Below, piece after piece: positions 26,171 through 34,701 of a stretch of 64,000 nt of DNA. Position numbers and translations under genes: made by a program. Source of the DNA: JACTMI01 sp964618415. GTDB lineage: Bacteria > Acidobacteriota > Thermoanaerobaculia > Multivoradales > JAGPDF01. The stretch's first letter is position 1, and each line of letters opens with the position of its first letter. The notes beneath the pieces were generated by a model that was given only the letters and a program-made list of their open reading frames with translations, was not told the origin of the DNA and did not search any database. Location: contig CAZUAT010000002.1 of assembly GCA_964618415.1 (NCBI GenBank), forward strand, positions 1-64,000, read 5' to 3'.

Positions 26171-27460
26171 ATGAGTCCACGCTTCCAGGTCCCGAAGGGG
26201 ACGCGCGACCTGTTGCCGCCGGACACCGCCCTGTGGGCGGAGGTCGAGGCGACTGCGCGCCGCGCCTTCGGCCGCTACGGCTATGGCGAGATTCGCACCC
26301 CGATCTTCGAGGAGACCGAACTGTTCGCCCGCGGCGTCGGCGAGAGTTCCGACATCGTCGGCAAGGAGATGTACAGCTTCACCGACCGCGGCGGGCGGAG
26401 CATCACGCTGCGCCCCGAGAACACCGCGTCGGTCTGCAGGGCGTATCTCGAGCACGGGATGCAGAGCCTGCCCAAGCCGGTGCGGCTTTTCTACGTCGGC
26501 CCGCAGTTTCGCTACGAACGCCCGCAGAAGGGGCGCTACCGGCAGTTCCACCAGATCGGCGCCGAGCTGATCGGTGGCCGGGGGGCGGAGTCCGACGTCG
26601 AGATCCTGCTGATGCTGGTCGCCTTCCTCGGCGAGCTCGGCTTCGCGGACCTCAAGGTGTTGGTCAACACCGTCGGCGACGCGGAGTCGCGCTCGGCTTT
26701 CAGACAGGCACTCAAGACGTACCTGCTTCCGTTGCAGGAAAGACTTTCCGAGGACAGCCGGCGCCGATTGGAGACCAATCCGCTGCGGATCCTCGACAGC
26801 AAGAGCCCCGAGGACCAGGAGATCGTGGCCGCGGCGCCGAAACTGGTGGAATCCCTCACCGAGGCGAGCCGCAGGCACTTTGCCGGGGTACTCTCCTCAC
26901 TGGAAGCCTTTGGACTTTCGTTCCAGGTGGAGTCGCGCCTGGTGCGCGGTCTCGACTACTACACGAACACCGTCTTCGAGATCGTCTCGGAGGGACTTGG
27001 CGCGCAAAACGCCATCTGCGGCGGCGGCGCCTACGACGGGCTGATCGCCGAACTGGGGGGCGAGCCGACGTACGGCGTGGGCTTCGCCATCGGTGAGGAC
27101 CGCCTGCTCGAGGTCCTGCCGGCGCACTCCCCGGCGCGCGGCGCAGCGAACGCGGTCCGCCCCGTCCTCGTCGCGTGGGCCGGCGGAAAGTCGCCGGACA
27201 GCCACGGGCCGGCCTCGCCAACCTTCGCCCTCGCCGAGGAGCTGCGCCGCGCCGGTATCGCCGCCGTCGACGCCGCCGGCCGCACCGGCAAGGGGCTCTA
27301 CGCCTACGCCGATCAGCTCGCGAGCCCGTGGATCGCTTTCGTCGGCGAAGTGGAACTGGCCGCCGGTACCGTCCAGCTGCGCGACACCGCCACCCGCCAG
27401 GAGCAGACCCTGCCGCGCGCCCAGGCCCTCACCGAGCTGGCCCGACGGAGCACGCCATGA
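26171..27460 (+). CDS. hisS: Histidyl-tRNA synthetase
   Basis: This 429-aa class II synthetase charges tRNA(His). It shows motif 1 (FARYGYGEIRTPIFEETELF type), motif 2 (RYERPQKGRYRQFHQIGAELIG), the HisA-type RGLDYYTNTVFEI block and motif 3 (GVGFAIGEDRLLEVL). The HGTP anticodon-binding domain spans about residues 325-429. The ATG at 26171 follows GGGAGG. Length is normal for the family. aspS follows after a 192-bp spacer that contains a long imperfect inverted repeat. Confidence 0.96.
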   Translation: MSPRFQVPKGTRDLLPPDTALWAEVEATARRAFGRYGYGEIRTPIFEETELFARGVGESSDIVGKEMYSFTDRGGRSITLRPENTASVCRAYLEHGMQSLPKPVRLFYVGPQFRYERPQKGRYRQFHQIGAELIGGRGAESDVEILLMLVAFLGELGFADLKVLVNTVGDAESRSAFRQALKTYLLPLQERLSEDSRRRLETNPLRILDSKSPEDQEIVAAAPKLVESLTEASRRHFAGVLSSLEAFGLSFQVESRLVRGLDYYTNTVFEIVSEGLGAQNAICGGGAYDGLIAELGGEPTYGVGFAIGEDRLLEVLPAHSPARGAANAVRPVLVAWAGGKSPDSHGPASPTFALAEELRRAGIAAVDAAGRTGKGLYAYADQLASPWIAFVGEVELAAGTVQLRDTATRQEQTLPRAQALTELARRSTP

Positions 27461-27473
27461 CCCTCCACCGGCC

Positions 27474-27569
27474 GACAGAAGCAAGAGCTCGTAGAGGGGA
27501 AAGGCAGGGAAGTGGCGGCCGTCACCGGATCTGGTCTTTCCGCTCTATGGAAGCTCTTGTCTCTTCGTC
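27474..27569. repeat. Long imperfect inverted repeat between hisS and aspS
   Basis: Arms at 27474-27507 and 27531-27569 pair over roughly 28-30 positions, including CAAGAGCT/AGCTCTTG (8 bp) and TAGAGGGGAAAG against CTTTCCGCTCTA (one mismatch). The loop of about 23 nt itself holds GTGGC...GTCAC. A pyrimidine-rich, lower-GC tract follows. Candidates are an attenuator, a small RNA or a remnant of a miniature element. Confidence 0.5.
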
Positions 27570-27652
27570 TTTGTCTTCGCGCTGGTCTCTAAACAGAAGG
27601 CTTTTGCTTTTCGCCGCGCTGCGCGCAGCGGGAACGGGGTGATGGAGCGCTG

Positions 27653-29404
27653 ATGATGACCCGTACGGGTGCCGGGACGTTGAATCGCTCGCGCATCGGC
27701 GAGGTCGTGCTGCTGCAGGGCTGGGTGCAGCGGCGGCGCGATCTCGGCGGTCTGCTGTTCATCGACCTGCGCGATCGCAGCGGCGTCGCGCAGGTCGTCG
27801 TGCGGCCGGAGGCGACGCCCGAGCTGGCGGTCTCGCTCGAGGCGGTGCGTGCCGAGTGGGTGGTGGAGTTCGAAGGCGAGGTGGTCGCCCGCGAGTCGGT
27901 CAATGCCGCCCTGCCGACGGGCGAGGTCGAAGTGATTGCGCGGCGCGCTTCGATCCTCGCTGAGTCCGAGACCCCTCCGTTCTCGCTCGATCCGAGCGCC
28001 GAGGTGTTCGAGGATCTGCGTTTGAAGCATCGCTACTTCGACCTGCGGCGACCCGAGCTGCAGCACAACCTGATGCTGCGTCACCGGATCGCTCAGGAGA
28101 CCCGGCGCTGGTTCGACGAGAACGGCTTCCTCGAAATCGAGACGCCGATCCTGACCAAGTCGACTCCTGAGGGAGCGCGCGACTACCTCGTCCCGTCGCG
28201 GGTGCACCGTGGCGAGTTCTACGCGCTGCCGCAGTCGCCGCAGCTGTTCAAGCAGCTCCTGATGGTCGCCGGCTTCGACCGCTACTTCCAGATCGCGCGC
28301 TGCTTCCGCGACGAGGACCTGCGCGCCGATCGCCAGCCGGAGTTCACCCAGATCGACATCGAGCTGTCGTTCCCGACCGAAGAGATCGTCTACGGGCTGA
28401 TCGAGGGCCTGTTCGAGCGGTTGATGCCGCTCGTCGGCGTGACGGTCGCAACGCCGTTCCCGCGCATCACCTGGGCGGAGTCGATGGCGCGCTACGGCGT
28501 CGACCGGCCCGACCTGCGCTTCGGCGCCGAGATCGTCGACGTCACTCCGCGCCTCGCCGACAGCTCGTTTCGGGTCTTCGCCAAAGCGTCGAGTGAGGGC
28601 GGCGTGGTCCGCGCGCTCGTGGTCCCCGGAGGCGGATCCGTGTCGCGCTCGAAGATCGACGCCTGGGGAGACCTGGCAAAGAAGCAGGGGCTGCCGGGGT
28701 TGCTCACGCTCAAGCGCAGCAATGGCGAGGTGGTCTTCTCGGTGAAGGAGGGGCTCTCCGAGGCGGAGCGGTCCGGGCTCGCCGACGCGCTCGGCCTGGC
28801 GGACGGCGATCTCGCCCTGCTCGCGGCCGGCAGCGGCACGACGGTCGCCCCGGCGCTCGGAGCACTGCGGCTCGAGCTGGCGCGCCAGCTCGGCTGGATA
28901 CCCGAGAACCGCTGGGAGTTCGTCTGGGTCACCGACTTCCCGCTGCTCGAGTGGAACGCCGAGGATGGACGCTGGTACGCGATGCACCATCCGTTCACCA
29001 GCCCCGATCCGCGCGACCTCGAGCGGCTCGAGAGCGATCCGGGCACGGTGCGGGCGCGCGCCTACGACGTGGTGCTCAACGGCGTCGAACTCGGGGGCGG
29101 CTCGATCCGAATCCACGATCCGCGCGTCCAGTCGCGCGTCTTTCGCCAGCTCGGGATCGAGGAGGACGAGGCGCGCCAGCGGTTCGGGTTCCTGCTCGAC
29201 GCGCTCCGATTCGGGGCGCCGCCGCACGGCGGCCTGGCGCTCGGGCTCGACCGGATCGCCATGATGCTGGCGGGTGCCGGCTCGCTGCGCGACGTCATCG
29301 CCTTCCCCAAGACCGCCTCCGCGAGCTGTCTGATGACCGAGGCGCCGTCGGTGGTGGACGCCGGCCAGCTGGCCGAGCTGGGGATCGCGCTGCGCCGCGA
29401 CTGA
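27653..29404 (+). CDS. aspS: Aspartyl-tRNA synthetase (bacterial type)
   Basis: The 583-aa product has the N-terminal OB-fold anticodon domain (LQGWVQRRRDLGGLLFIDLRDRSG), class II motif 1 and motif 2 (IARCFRDEDLRADRQPEFTQIDIE), the bacterial GAD insertion (about 285-420) and motif 3 (GLALGLDRIAMML). It charges tRNA(Asp). Whether it is discriminating or also charges tRNA(Asn) cannot be judged, because the gatCAB state of the genome is outside the window. ATG 27653 is the first of two adjacent ATGs; 27656 is equally possible. aroB starts 17 nt downstream. Confidence 0.96.
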   Translation: MMTRTGAGTLNRSRIGEVVLLQGWVQRRRDLGGLLFIDLRDRSGVAQVVVRPEATPELAVSLEAVRAEWVVEFEGEVVARESVNAALPTGEVEVIARRASILAESETPPFSLDPSAEVFEDLRLKHRYFDLRRPELQHNLMLRHRIAQETRRWFDENGFLEIETPILTKSTPEGARDYLVPSRVHRGEFYALPQSPQLFKQLLMVAGFDRYFQIARCFRDEDLRADRQPEFTQIDIELSFPTEEIVYGLIEGLFERLMPLVGVTVATPFPRITWAESMARYGVDRPDLRFGAEIVDVTPRLADSSFRVFAKASSEGGVVRALVVPGGGSVSRSKIDAWGDLAKKQGLPGLLTLKRSNGEVVFSVKEGLSEAERSGLADALGLADGDLALLAAGSGTTVAPALGALRLELARQLGWIPENRWEFVWVTDFPLLEWNAEDGRWYAMHHPFTSPDPRDLERLESDPGTVRARAYDVVLNGVELGGGSIRIHDPRVQSRVFRQLGIEEDEARQRFGFLLDALRFGAPPHGGLALGLDRIAMMLAGAGSLRDVIAFPKTASASCLMTEAPSVVDAGQLAELGIALRRD

Positions 29405-29421
29405 CGGCGAGCGGAGCGGCG

Positions 29422-30525
29422 ATGGAGCGGTTCGAACTGCGCTGTACGGGCGCGCCGGTGGTCACCCGCCATCGGATCGGCGCCGGCGCGCTGGCCGCGG
29501 CGGGCTCGGAGCTGGCCGCCGCGGTGAGTGGCCGCACCGCCTTCGTGATCACCGACCCGACGGTCGAGGCGCTGCACGGCGGACGACTGCAGGAGCTCAT
29601 CGCCGCAGCGCGCTCCTTGCACGTCCTGCGCGTTCCGGCCGGAGAGCCGGCCAAGCAGGTCGAGGTCGCCGCCGGCCTGTGGCGCGACCTGGCGGCGAAC
29701 GGCGGCAAGCGCGACTCGATCGTCGTCGCCTTCGGCGGCGGCAGCGTCGGCGACCTGGCCGGGTTCGTCGCCGGCGCTTTCGCCCGCGGAATCGACTGGA
29801 TTCAGTTGCCGACCACGCTGCTCGCCCAGCTCGACGCCTCGATCGGGGGCAAGACGGCGATCGACCTGCCGGAGGCGAAGAACGCCGTCGGCCTGTTTCA
29901 TCACCCGCGCCTGGTCGTCGCCGATACCGCGATGCTGGCCACTCTGCCTCCCGAGCAGCTGCGCTCCGGGCTGGTCGAGGCGATCAAGGTCGCGGCGCTG
30001 CTCGACCTGGCGCTTCTCGAGCGGATCGAGCGCGACCTGCCCGCGCTGCTCGCCGGCGAAACGGCGGCGCTCGGACCGGTCGTTGCGGCGGCGGCGCGGC
30101 GCAAGGCGGAGCTGGTCGAGCGCGACCCGGACGAACGGGGCGAGCGCCGTCTGCTCAACTTCGGACACACCCTCGGCCACGCGCTCGAGGCCGAGGCCGG
30201 CTACGGTCGGCTCCTGCACGGGGATGCCGTGGCGCACGGGCTTCGGTTCGCGCTGCGCCTGTCCAGGGTCGCCGGCGGGGACCCGGCTTTCGCGGAGAGG
30301 CTCGAAGCGCTGCTCGATCGCCTGGCGGTGCCGTCTCTGCCCGCGCTGTCGGCGGCCGCGCTGGGGGCTCGCATGGGGCGGGACAAGAAGGCGCGGGAGG
30401 GCGCGCTGACCTGGGTGCTCGCCATGGGGCCCGGGATCGGACAGCTGGCCGACGATCTCGATCCCGCCGCCGTTCAGGGCGCCCTGGAGGAGTTCCTGCG
30501 GCACGCCGGCGCCGACTCTCTATAA
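29422..30525 (+). CDS. aroB: 3-dehydroquinate synthase
   Basis: This enzyme makes 3-dehydroquinate from DAHP in the shikimate pathway, using NAD and a divalent metal. The 367-aa product shows the NAD-binding FGGGSVGDLAGFVAGAFARGI, PTTLLAQLDASIGGKT, KNAVGLFHHP, the metal ligands in LVEAIKVAAL, LNFGHTLGHALE and HGDAVAHG, and the KKAREG loop. The frame is open upstream through aspS, but ATG 29422, 17 nt after aspS, matches the family N-terminus. Its stop overlaps the TATAAT hexamer in front of the HD-GYP gene. Confidence 0.95.
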   Translation: MERFELRCTGAPVVTRHRIGAGALAAAGSELAAAVSGRTAFVITDPTVEALHGGRLQELIAAARSLHVLRVPAGEPAKQVEVAAGLWRDLAANGGKRDSIVVAFGGGSVGDLAGFVAGAFARGIDWIQLPTTLLAQLDASIGGKTAIDLPEAKNAVGLFHHPRLVVADTAMLATLPPEQLRSGLVEAIKVAALLDLALLERIERDLPALLAGETAALGPVVAAAARRKAELVERDPDERGERRLLNFGHTLGHALEAEAGYGRLLHGDAVAHGLRFALRLSRVAGGDPAFAERLEALLDRLAVPSLPALSAAALGARMGRDKKAREGALTWVLAMGPGIGQLADDLDPAAVQGALEEFLRHAGADSL

Positions 30526-30526
30526 T
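30521..30526 (+). promoter_or_regulatory. TATAAT -10 element, candidate leaderless promoter of the HD-GYP gene
   Basis: TATAAT lies 9 nt before the GTG at 30536 and overlaps the aroB stop codon. No Shine-Dalgarno sequence is present. Confidence 0.45.
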
Positions 30527-30535
30527 CCGGTCACC

Positions 30536-32299
30536 GTGGAGTCCGTCGTCCGCCGGCTGCGCCTGCGCCCGCTCGTTTTCCTGCTGCTGCTCGCCGTCGG
30601 CGCCGTGCCGCTCGCCATCGCGACCGGCCTGCTGATCCATCAGAACCGCGAGCTGCTCGAGACCGAGGAGAAGCGCTACCTGACCGAGTCGGCGCAGTCG
30701 CTGTCGCGCGAGCTGCACGACTACCTGGAGGGGACGCGGGCCCGGCTCGAACAGTTGGGGTACTCGATCCTCGCTTTCCCGGGGCCGACGCGGCTCGATC
30801 AGCGGCTGCGCGAACCGTGGATCGGCGAGTTGTTGGAGCGCTTCGTGCCGGCCAATCCCAATCTGCTCGCGCTCGGCGTGCTGGACGGGGAGGGACAGGG
30901 ACCGCGGCTGGCGCCTGCGGATCTGGACCCGGCACTGTCCGAAGCGCTCGACGGAGCTTTCGCCGGCGCCGTCACCTCGGGCGCCCGCGACTGGCGCTTT
31001 GCCAATACGACGCAGGGCAACGAACCGGTAGCGGCGCTCGCGCTGCCGGTCGCGGCGGGCGACGGCGGCGAGGTGCTCTACGTCCAGGCGTTGGTGCGGC
31101 TGCACCTGATCGAAGCGGTCTTCGAGCGGGAGGCGCAGGGCAGCACCGGGGTCTTCCTGGTCGACCGCGGCGGACGGCTGATCTGGAGCGAGGGGGCCGA
31201 CGAGCGCACGCAGGCCGCCATCGCCGGCTCCAACCTGGTGCGCGACTTCGTGCGCAAGCCGCTCCATCTGACGGCCGAGTACACCGTGCCGACCAACACC
31301 GGGCCGGTGCCGATGATCGGCCAGGTCAGCCCGGTGGGCGAGAGCGGCTGGGGGGTGGTCGTCCACAAGCCGGTCGCTGCGGCTTTCGAGGCGGCGCGGC
31401 GGATGGTCTGGAGCGCCGTCATCGCCACGGTGCTGCTGCTCGCCCTGGCACTGCTGCTCGCCTTCCTGGCGACGCGCTGGATCGGTGAGCCGATCGACCG
31501 CCTGATTGCCACCACGCACGAGATCTCGACCGGCAACTTCGGCAAGCGCCTGCCGGAGGATCGGCGCATCGCCGAGATGGCCGAGCTGGCGGCAGACTTC
31601 AATCGGATGAGCGGCTACGTCGAGGAGTATGTCGGGCGACTGCAGGAGGCGGCCCGGCAGAACCGCGAGCTGTTCATCAGTTCGATTCGCGCGTTCGCAG
31701 CCGCTATCGACGCCAAGGATCCGTACACCCGCGGCCACTCCGAGCGGGTGGCCGAGATCGCGCGGACCATCGCGCGCCACATCGGCCAGAGCGAGGAGAT
31801 GCAGCAGAAGCTCTGGATCGGCGCGCTGCTGCACGACATCGGCAAGATCGGCATCGAGGACCGGGTGCTGCGCAAGGGCGGCGTGCTCACGGCCGAGGAG
31901 TTCGCCATGATGAAGACCCACCCGACGGTGGGGGCGGAGATCCTGGCCCCGATCGAGCAGCTCAAGGAGATGATCCCGATCGTGCGCTGGCATCACGAGA
32001 ACTGGAACGGACGCGGATACCCGGACGGGCTGCGCGGTGAGGAGATCCCGCTCATGGCGCGCATCGTCGCGGTGGCCGACTGCTTCGATGCCGTGACCAC
32101 CAACCGGCCGTACCAGAAGGCGTACGACCGCCGCCACGCGGCCGAGATCATCACCAAGCTGGCCGGATCCCGCTTTGACGCCAAGATCGTCACCGCCTTC
32201 CTGCGCGCCCACGAGATGGGCGATCTCGAGAAGCTGGTCGGGACGTCGAGCGCGACGGCCGCCATCGAAGTCGAACTGCCGGTCGCCGCCAACATCTGA
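30536..32299 (+). CDS. Membrane cyclic di-GMP phosphodiesterase (Cache-HAMP-HD-GYP)
   Basis: The 587-aa protein has a first membrane helix (about 12-34), a periplasmic double-Cache-like sensor domain (about 40-280), a second helix (about 286-310), a HAMP linker (about 311-362) and an HD-GYP domain (about 385-560). The catalytic HD lies in LLHDIGKIGIED (His433, Asp434). The HHENWNGRGYPDGLRGEEI segment carries the intact GYP motif. It should hydrolyse cyclic di-GMP in response to a periplasmic ligand, opposing the GGDEF protein at 19972. The GTG start has no SD but a TATAAT 9 nt upstream. The roadblock gene follows after 8 nt. Confidence 0.93.
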   Translation: MESVVRRLRLRPLVFLLLLAVGAVPLAIATGLLIHQNRELLETEEKRYLTESAQSLSRELHDYLEGTRARLEQLGYSILAFPGPTRLDQRLREPWIGELLERFVPANPNLLALGVLDGEGQGPRLAPADLDPALSEALDGAFAGAVTSGARDWRFANTTQGNEPVAALALPVAAGDGGEVLYVQALVRLHLIEAVFEREAQGSTGVFLVDRGGRLIWSEGADERTQAAIAGSNLVRDFVRKPLHLTAEYTVPTNTGPVPMIGQVSPVGESGWGVVVHKPVAAAFEAARRMVWSAVIATVLLLALALLLAFLATRWIGEPIDRLIATTHEISTGNFGKRLPEDRRIAEMAELAADFNRMSGYVEEYVGRLQEAARQNRELFISSIRAFAAAIDAKDPYTRGHSERVAEIARTIARHIGQSEEMQQKLWIGALLHDIGKIGIEDRVLRKGGVLTAEEFAMMKTHPTVGAEILAPIEQLKEMIPIVRWHHENWNGRGYPDGLRGEEIPLMARIVAVADCFDAVTTNRPYQKAYDRRHAAEIITKLAGSRFDAKIVTAFLRAHEMGDLEKLVGTSSATAAIEVELPVAANI

Positions 32300-32307
32300 G
32301 GAGCCTC

Positions 32308-32679
32308 ATGCCGCACCAGTACATTCTCGGCAACCTGCTGGCCAACAACTCCGGGGCGGTCGGCGTGCTGTTCCTCGACGACTCGGGCGAGACGATCGAC
32401 GTCGCGTGCTCGGACTTCAGTCCGTACCAGATGAAGATCGTCGGCGCCTACGTGGGCATCTACCTGCGACAGGCGCAGCACTTCCTGGCCGACATGGGGC
32501 GCGGCGACGTGCACTGGTTCCATATCGAGAAGGAGAACCTGCACCTGTACGCGCGCCCGCTGCCGGACGGCTACTATCTCGTCCTGGTGCAGCGCGCGCC
32601 CGGGCTGACGGCGCGCGCCCGGCGCACTCTCGACCAGGCCGCCGGCCAGCTGCGCCAGGAGCTGTTCGGCTCCGCCTGA
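32308..32679 (+). CDS. Roadblock/LC7-like small protein
   Basis: The 123-aa protein looks like a roadblock/LC7 domain: an N-terminal helix (YILGNLLANN), a beta-hairpin (GAVGVLFLDDSGETIDVACSD), a second helix (VGAYVGIYLRQAQHFLAD), strands (WFHIEKENLHLYARPL, YYLVLVQR) and a C-terminal helix. Bacterial roadblock proteins such as MglB act as GTPase-activating partners of small GTPases. No small GTPase gene adjoins, but the SRP-type GTPase FtsY is encoded immediately downstream with overlapping stop and start (TGATG). A GAGGAG-type ribosome-binding site precedes the ATG. Family assignment rests on pattern only. Confidence 0.65.
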   Translation: MPHQYILGNLLANNSGAVGVLFLDDSGETIDVACSDFSPYQMKIVGAYVGIYLRQAQHFLADMGRGDVHWFHIEKENLHLYARPLPDGYYLVLVQRAPGLTARARRTLDQAAGQLRQELFGSA

Positions 32680-33605
32680 TGGCCGAGGGTTCCGGACTCT
32701 GGGGCCGGCTGCGCGCCGGTCTCGCACGCACTCAGGAGCGGATTGCGGAGCGGCTCGGCTCGGCGCTCGATCTGCCGGCCTCGCTCGACGACCAGACGGT
32801 GGAGGAACTCGAGGAGGCGCTGATCGCCTCCGACCTTGGCGTCGAGACGACCGGGCTACTCATCGAGCGGCTGCGCGAGCGGGTCCGGCGCTCCGACGTC
32901 GAGCGGCCGGAGCGACTGCGCGAGATGCTCGCCGCGGAGATCGAGCGGCTGCTCACCGAGTCGCCCGAACACCCGCCCTCCGACGAGACGGGCTGGCCGC
33001 GCATCACCCTCGTGGTCGGTGTCAACGGAGCCGGCAAGACGACTTCGATCGCCAAACTGACGCGTCGCGAGCAGGCGGCTGGACGGCAGGTCCTGCTGGC
33101 GGCGGCCGACACGTTCCGGGCGGCGGCGATCGAGCAACTGGTGCTGTGGGGCGAGAGGCTCGGTGTCGACGTGATCCGCCAGGCTGCCGGTTCGGACCCC
33201 GCGGCGGTGGTCTACGACGCGCTGCAGGCGGCGCGCGCGCGGCGTGTCGACCATCTCATCGTCGACACCGCCGGCCGGCTGCACAACAAGGAAAGCCTGA
33301 TGGCCGAGCTCGCCAAAGTGCACCGTGTCATCGAGCGCGAGGCGGCGGGCTGGACGGTGCGCACGATCCTGGTGCTCGACGCGACTACCGGCCAGAACGC
33401 GCTCGCCCAGGCGCGCGCATTCTTGACTGCGGCGACGGTCGACGGCGTCCTGCTGAGCAAGCTCGACGGCACGGCGCGCGGCGGCATGGTGGTGGCGGTG
33501 GCGCGCGAGCTGCGCCTGCCGGTGCTCTGGTTGGGGGTCGGAGAGACGGCCGACGACCTGGTCGATTTCGATCCGCGGGAGTTCGCTGCTGCCCTCGTCC
33601 GCTGA
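32679..33605 (+). CDS. ftsY: Signal recognition particle receptor
   Basis: This 308-aa GTPase docks ribosome-SRP complexes at the inner membrane. It has a helical N domain (residues 1-100), then the G domain with G1 (GVNGAGKTTS), the FtsY/Ffh-specific DTFRAAAIEQL, G3 (DTAGR) and G4 (SKLDGTARGG). The acidic A domain of long FtsY forms is missing; a short N-terminal amphipathic segment (WGRLRAGLARTQERI) probably mediates membrane contact. ATG 32679 overlaps the roadblock stop as TGATG. Its 3' end overlaps the likely ribD start. Confidence 0.95.
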   Translation: MAEGSGLWGRLRAGLARTQERIAERLGSALDLPASLDDQTVEELEEALIASDLGVETTGLLIERLRERVRRSDVERPERLREMLAAEIERLLTESPEHPPSDETGWPRITLVVGVNGAGKTTSIAKLTRREQAAGRQVLLAAADTFRAAAIEQLVLWGERLGVDVIRQAAGSDPAAVVYDALQAARARRVDHLIVDTAGRLHNKESLMAELAKVHRVIEREAAGWTVRTILVLDATTGQNALAQARAFLTAATVDGVLLSKLDGTARGGMVVAVARELRLPVLWLGVGETADDLVDFDPREFAAALVR

Positions 33606-34701
33606 CCCGCTCGCGCGCGCCCTCGCCCTGGCTGCGCGCGGGCGATACACCACGGCGCCCAATCCGAACGTGGGCGCGGTGGTCGTCGATTCATCCGGTG
33701 TCGTGGTGGGAGAGGGCTGGCATCGCCGCGCCGGGGAGCCCCATGCCGAGGTGCTGGCGCTCGAAGCCGCAGGAGCGCGGGCCCGCGGGGGGACGCTGTA
33801 CGTCACGCTCGAGCCGTGCGCGCACCACGGCCGGACGCCGCCTTGCGTCGACGCAGTCCTCGCCGCCGGCATCGCCCGCGTGGTCGCCTGCCACGCCGAC
33901 CCGGACCCGCGCACGGGCGGACGCGGCTTCGCGCGCCTGGTCGCGGCCGGAGTCGAAGTCGACTTCGGGCACCGAGTGGCAGAGGCGGTGGAGCTCAACC
34001 TGCCGTTCCTGGTCGACCGCGTCCACGGGCGTCCGGCGGTGACGCTCAAATGGGCTGCATCGCTCGACGGCCGCCTGGCGACGGCCGGTGGGGAGAGCCA
34101 ATGGATCACCGGCGCGCCGGCGCGACGGCTGGCGCTCGAGCTGCGCGAGACGCACGCCGCGCTGCTGATCGGCAGCGGCACGCTGCTGGCGGACGACCCG
34201 CGTCTCGATCGGCGCCTGGGTCGCGCCGATGGTCCGAACCTGCGCGCGGTGGCGGACCGGCGGCTGCGCATGCCGTCGACTGCACGGCTGCTCACCGTGC
34301 CGGGCCCGGTCGTTGTGTACACTGAGAACGACGATCGGGAGCGTCGCGGAGAGCTGGAGAGGGCGGGGGCCGAAGTCGTCGTGCTGGCGAGAGTCGACCC
34401 GGCGGCCATGCTGTCCGACCTCCACCGCCGTGGCTGTCAGAGCGTGCTCGTCGAGGGAGGCGCGATGCTGGCGGGGGCGTTCCACGACGCCGGTCTGTGG
34501 GATGGCGTCGAAGCGCTGCTGGCCCCGCGCCTGATTGGAGGGGCAACGGCTCCGGCCGCCATCGGCGGGGTCGGGGTGGCGGCGCTGGCTGCGGCGGGGA
34601 AGCTGGAGCGGGTGCGGGTGCGCCGCATCGGAGACGACTTCCGGATCACGGGGATGCGAGGCGGATGTTCACGGGAATTGTCCGGGAACTCGGGCGACTG
34701 A
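33589..34701 (+). CDS. ribD: Bifunctional riboflavin deaminase/reductase
   Basis: RibD deaminates and then reduces the pyrimidine intermediate of riboflavin synthesis. The deaminase zinc site reads PHAEV and PCAHHGRTPPC; the reductase begins VTLKWAASLDGRLATAGGESQWITG. The first ATG/GTG/TTG in frame is GTG 33670, which would delete the family's N-terminal helix and the NPNVGAVVVD strand. The conserved reading (DPLARALALAARGRYTTAPNPNVG) continues upstream with no standard start. CTG 33589 is preceded by CGGGAG at 7 nt and gives a normal 370-aa length, so I propose a CTG start overlapping ftsY by 17 nt. ribE overlaps the 3' end by 37 nt. Confidence 0.9.
   Translation: MPSSADPLARALALAARGRYTTAPNPNVGAVVVDSSGVVVGEGWHRRAGEPHAEVLALEAAGARARGGTLYVTLEPCAHHGRTPPCVDAVLAAGIARVVACHADPDPRTGGRGFARLVAAGVEVDFGHRVAEAVELNLPFLVDRVHGRPAVTLKWAASLDGRLATAGGESQWITGAPARRLALELRETHAALLIGSGTLLADDPRLDRRLGRADGPNLRAVADRRLRMPSTARLLTVPGPVVVYTENDDRERRGELERAGAEVVVLARVDPAAMLSDLHRRGCQSVLVEGGAMLAGAFHDAGLWDGVEALLAPRLIGGATAPAAIGGVGVAALAAAGKLERVRVRRIGDDFRITGMRGGCSRELSGNSGD

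Noticed and set aside
27461..27652. T-box riboswitch between hisS and aspS
   Set aside because: I could not find a T-box consensus or a specifier loop; only an inverted repeat is supported.
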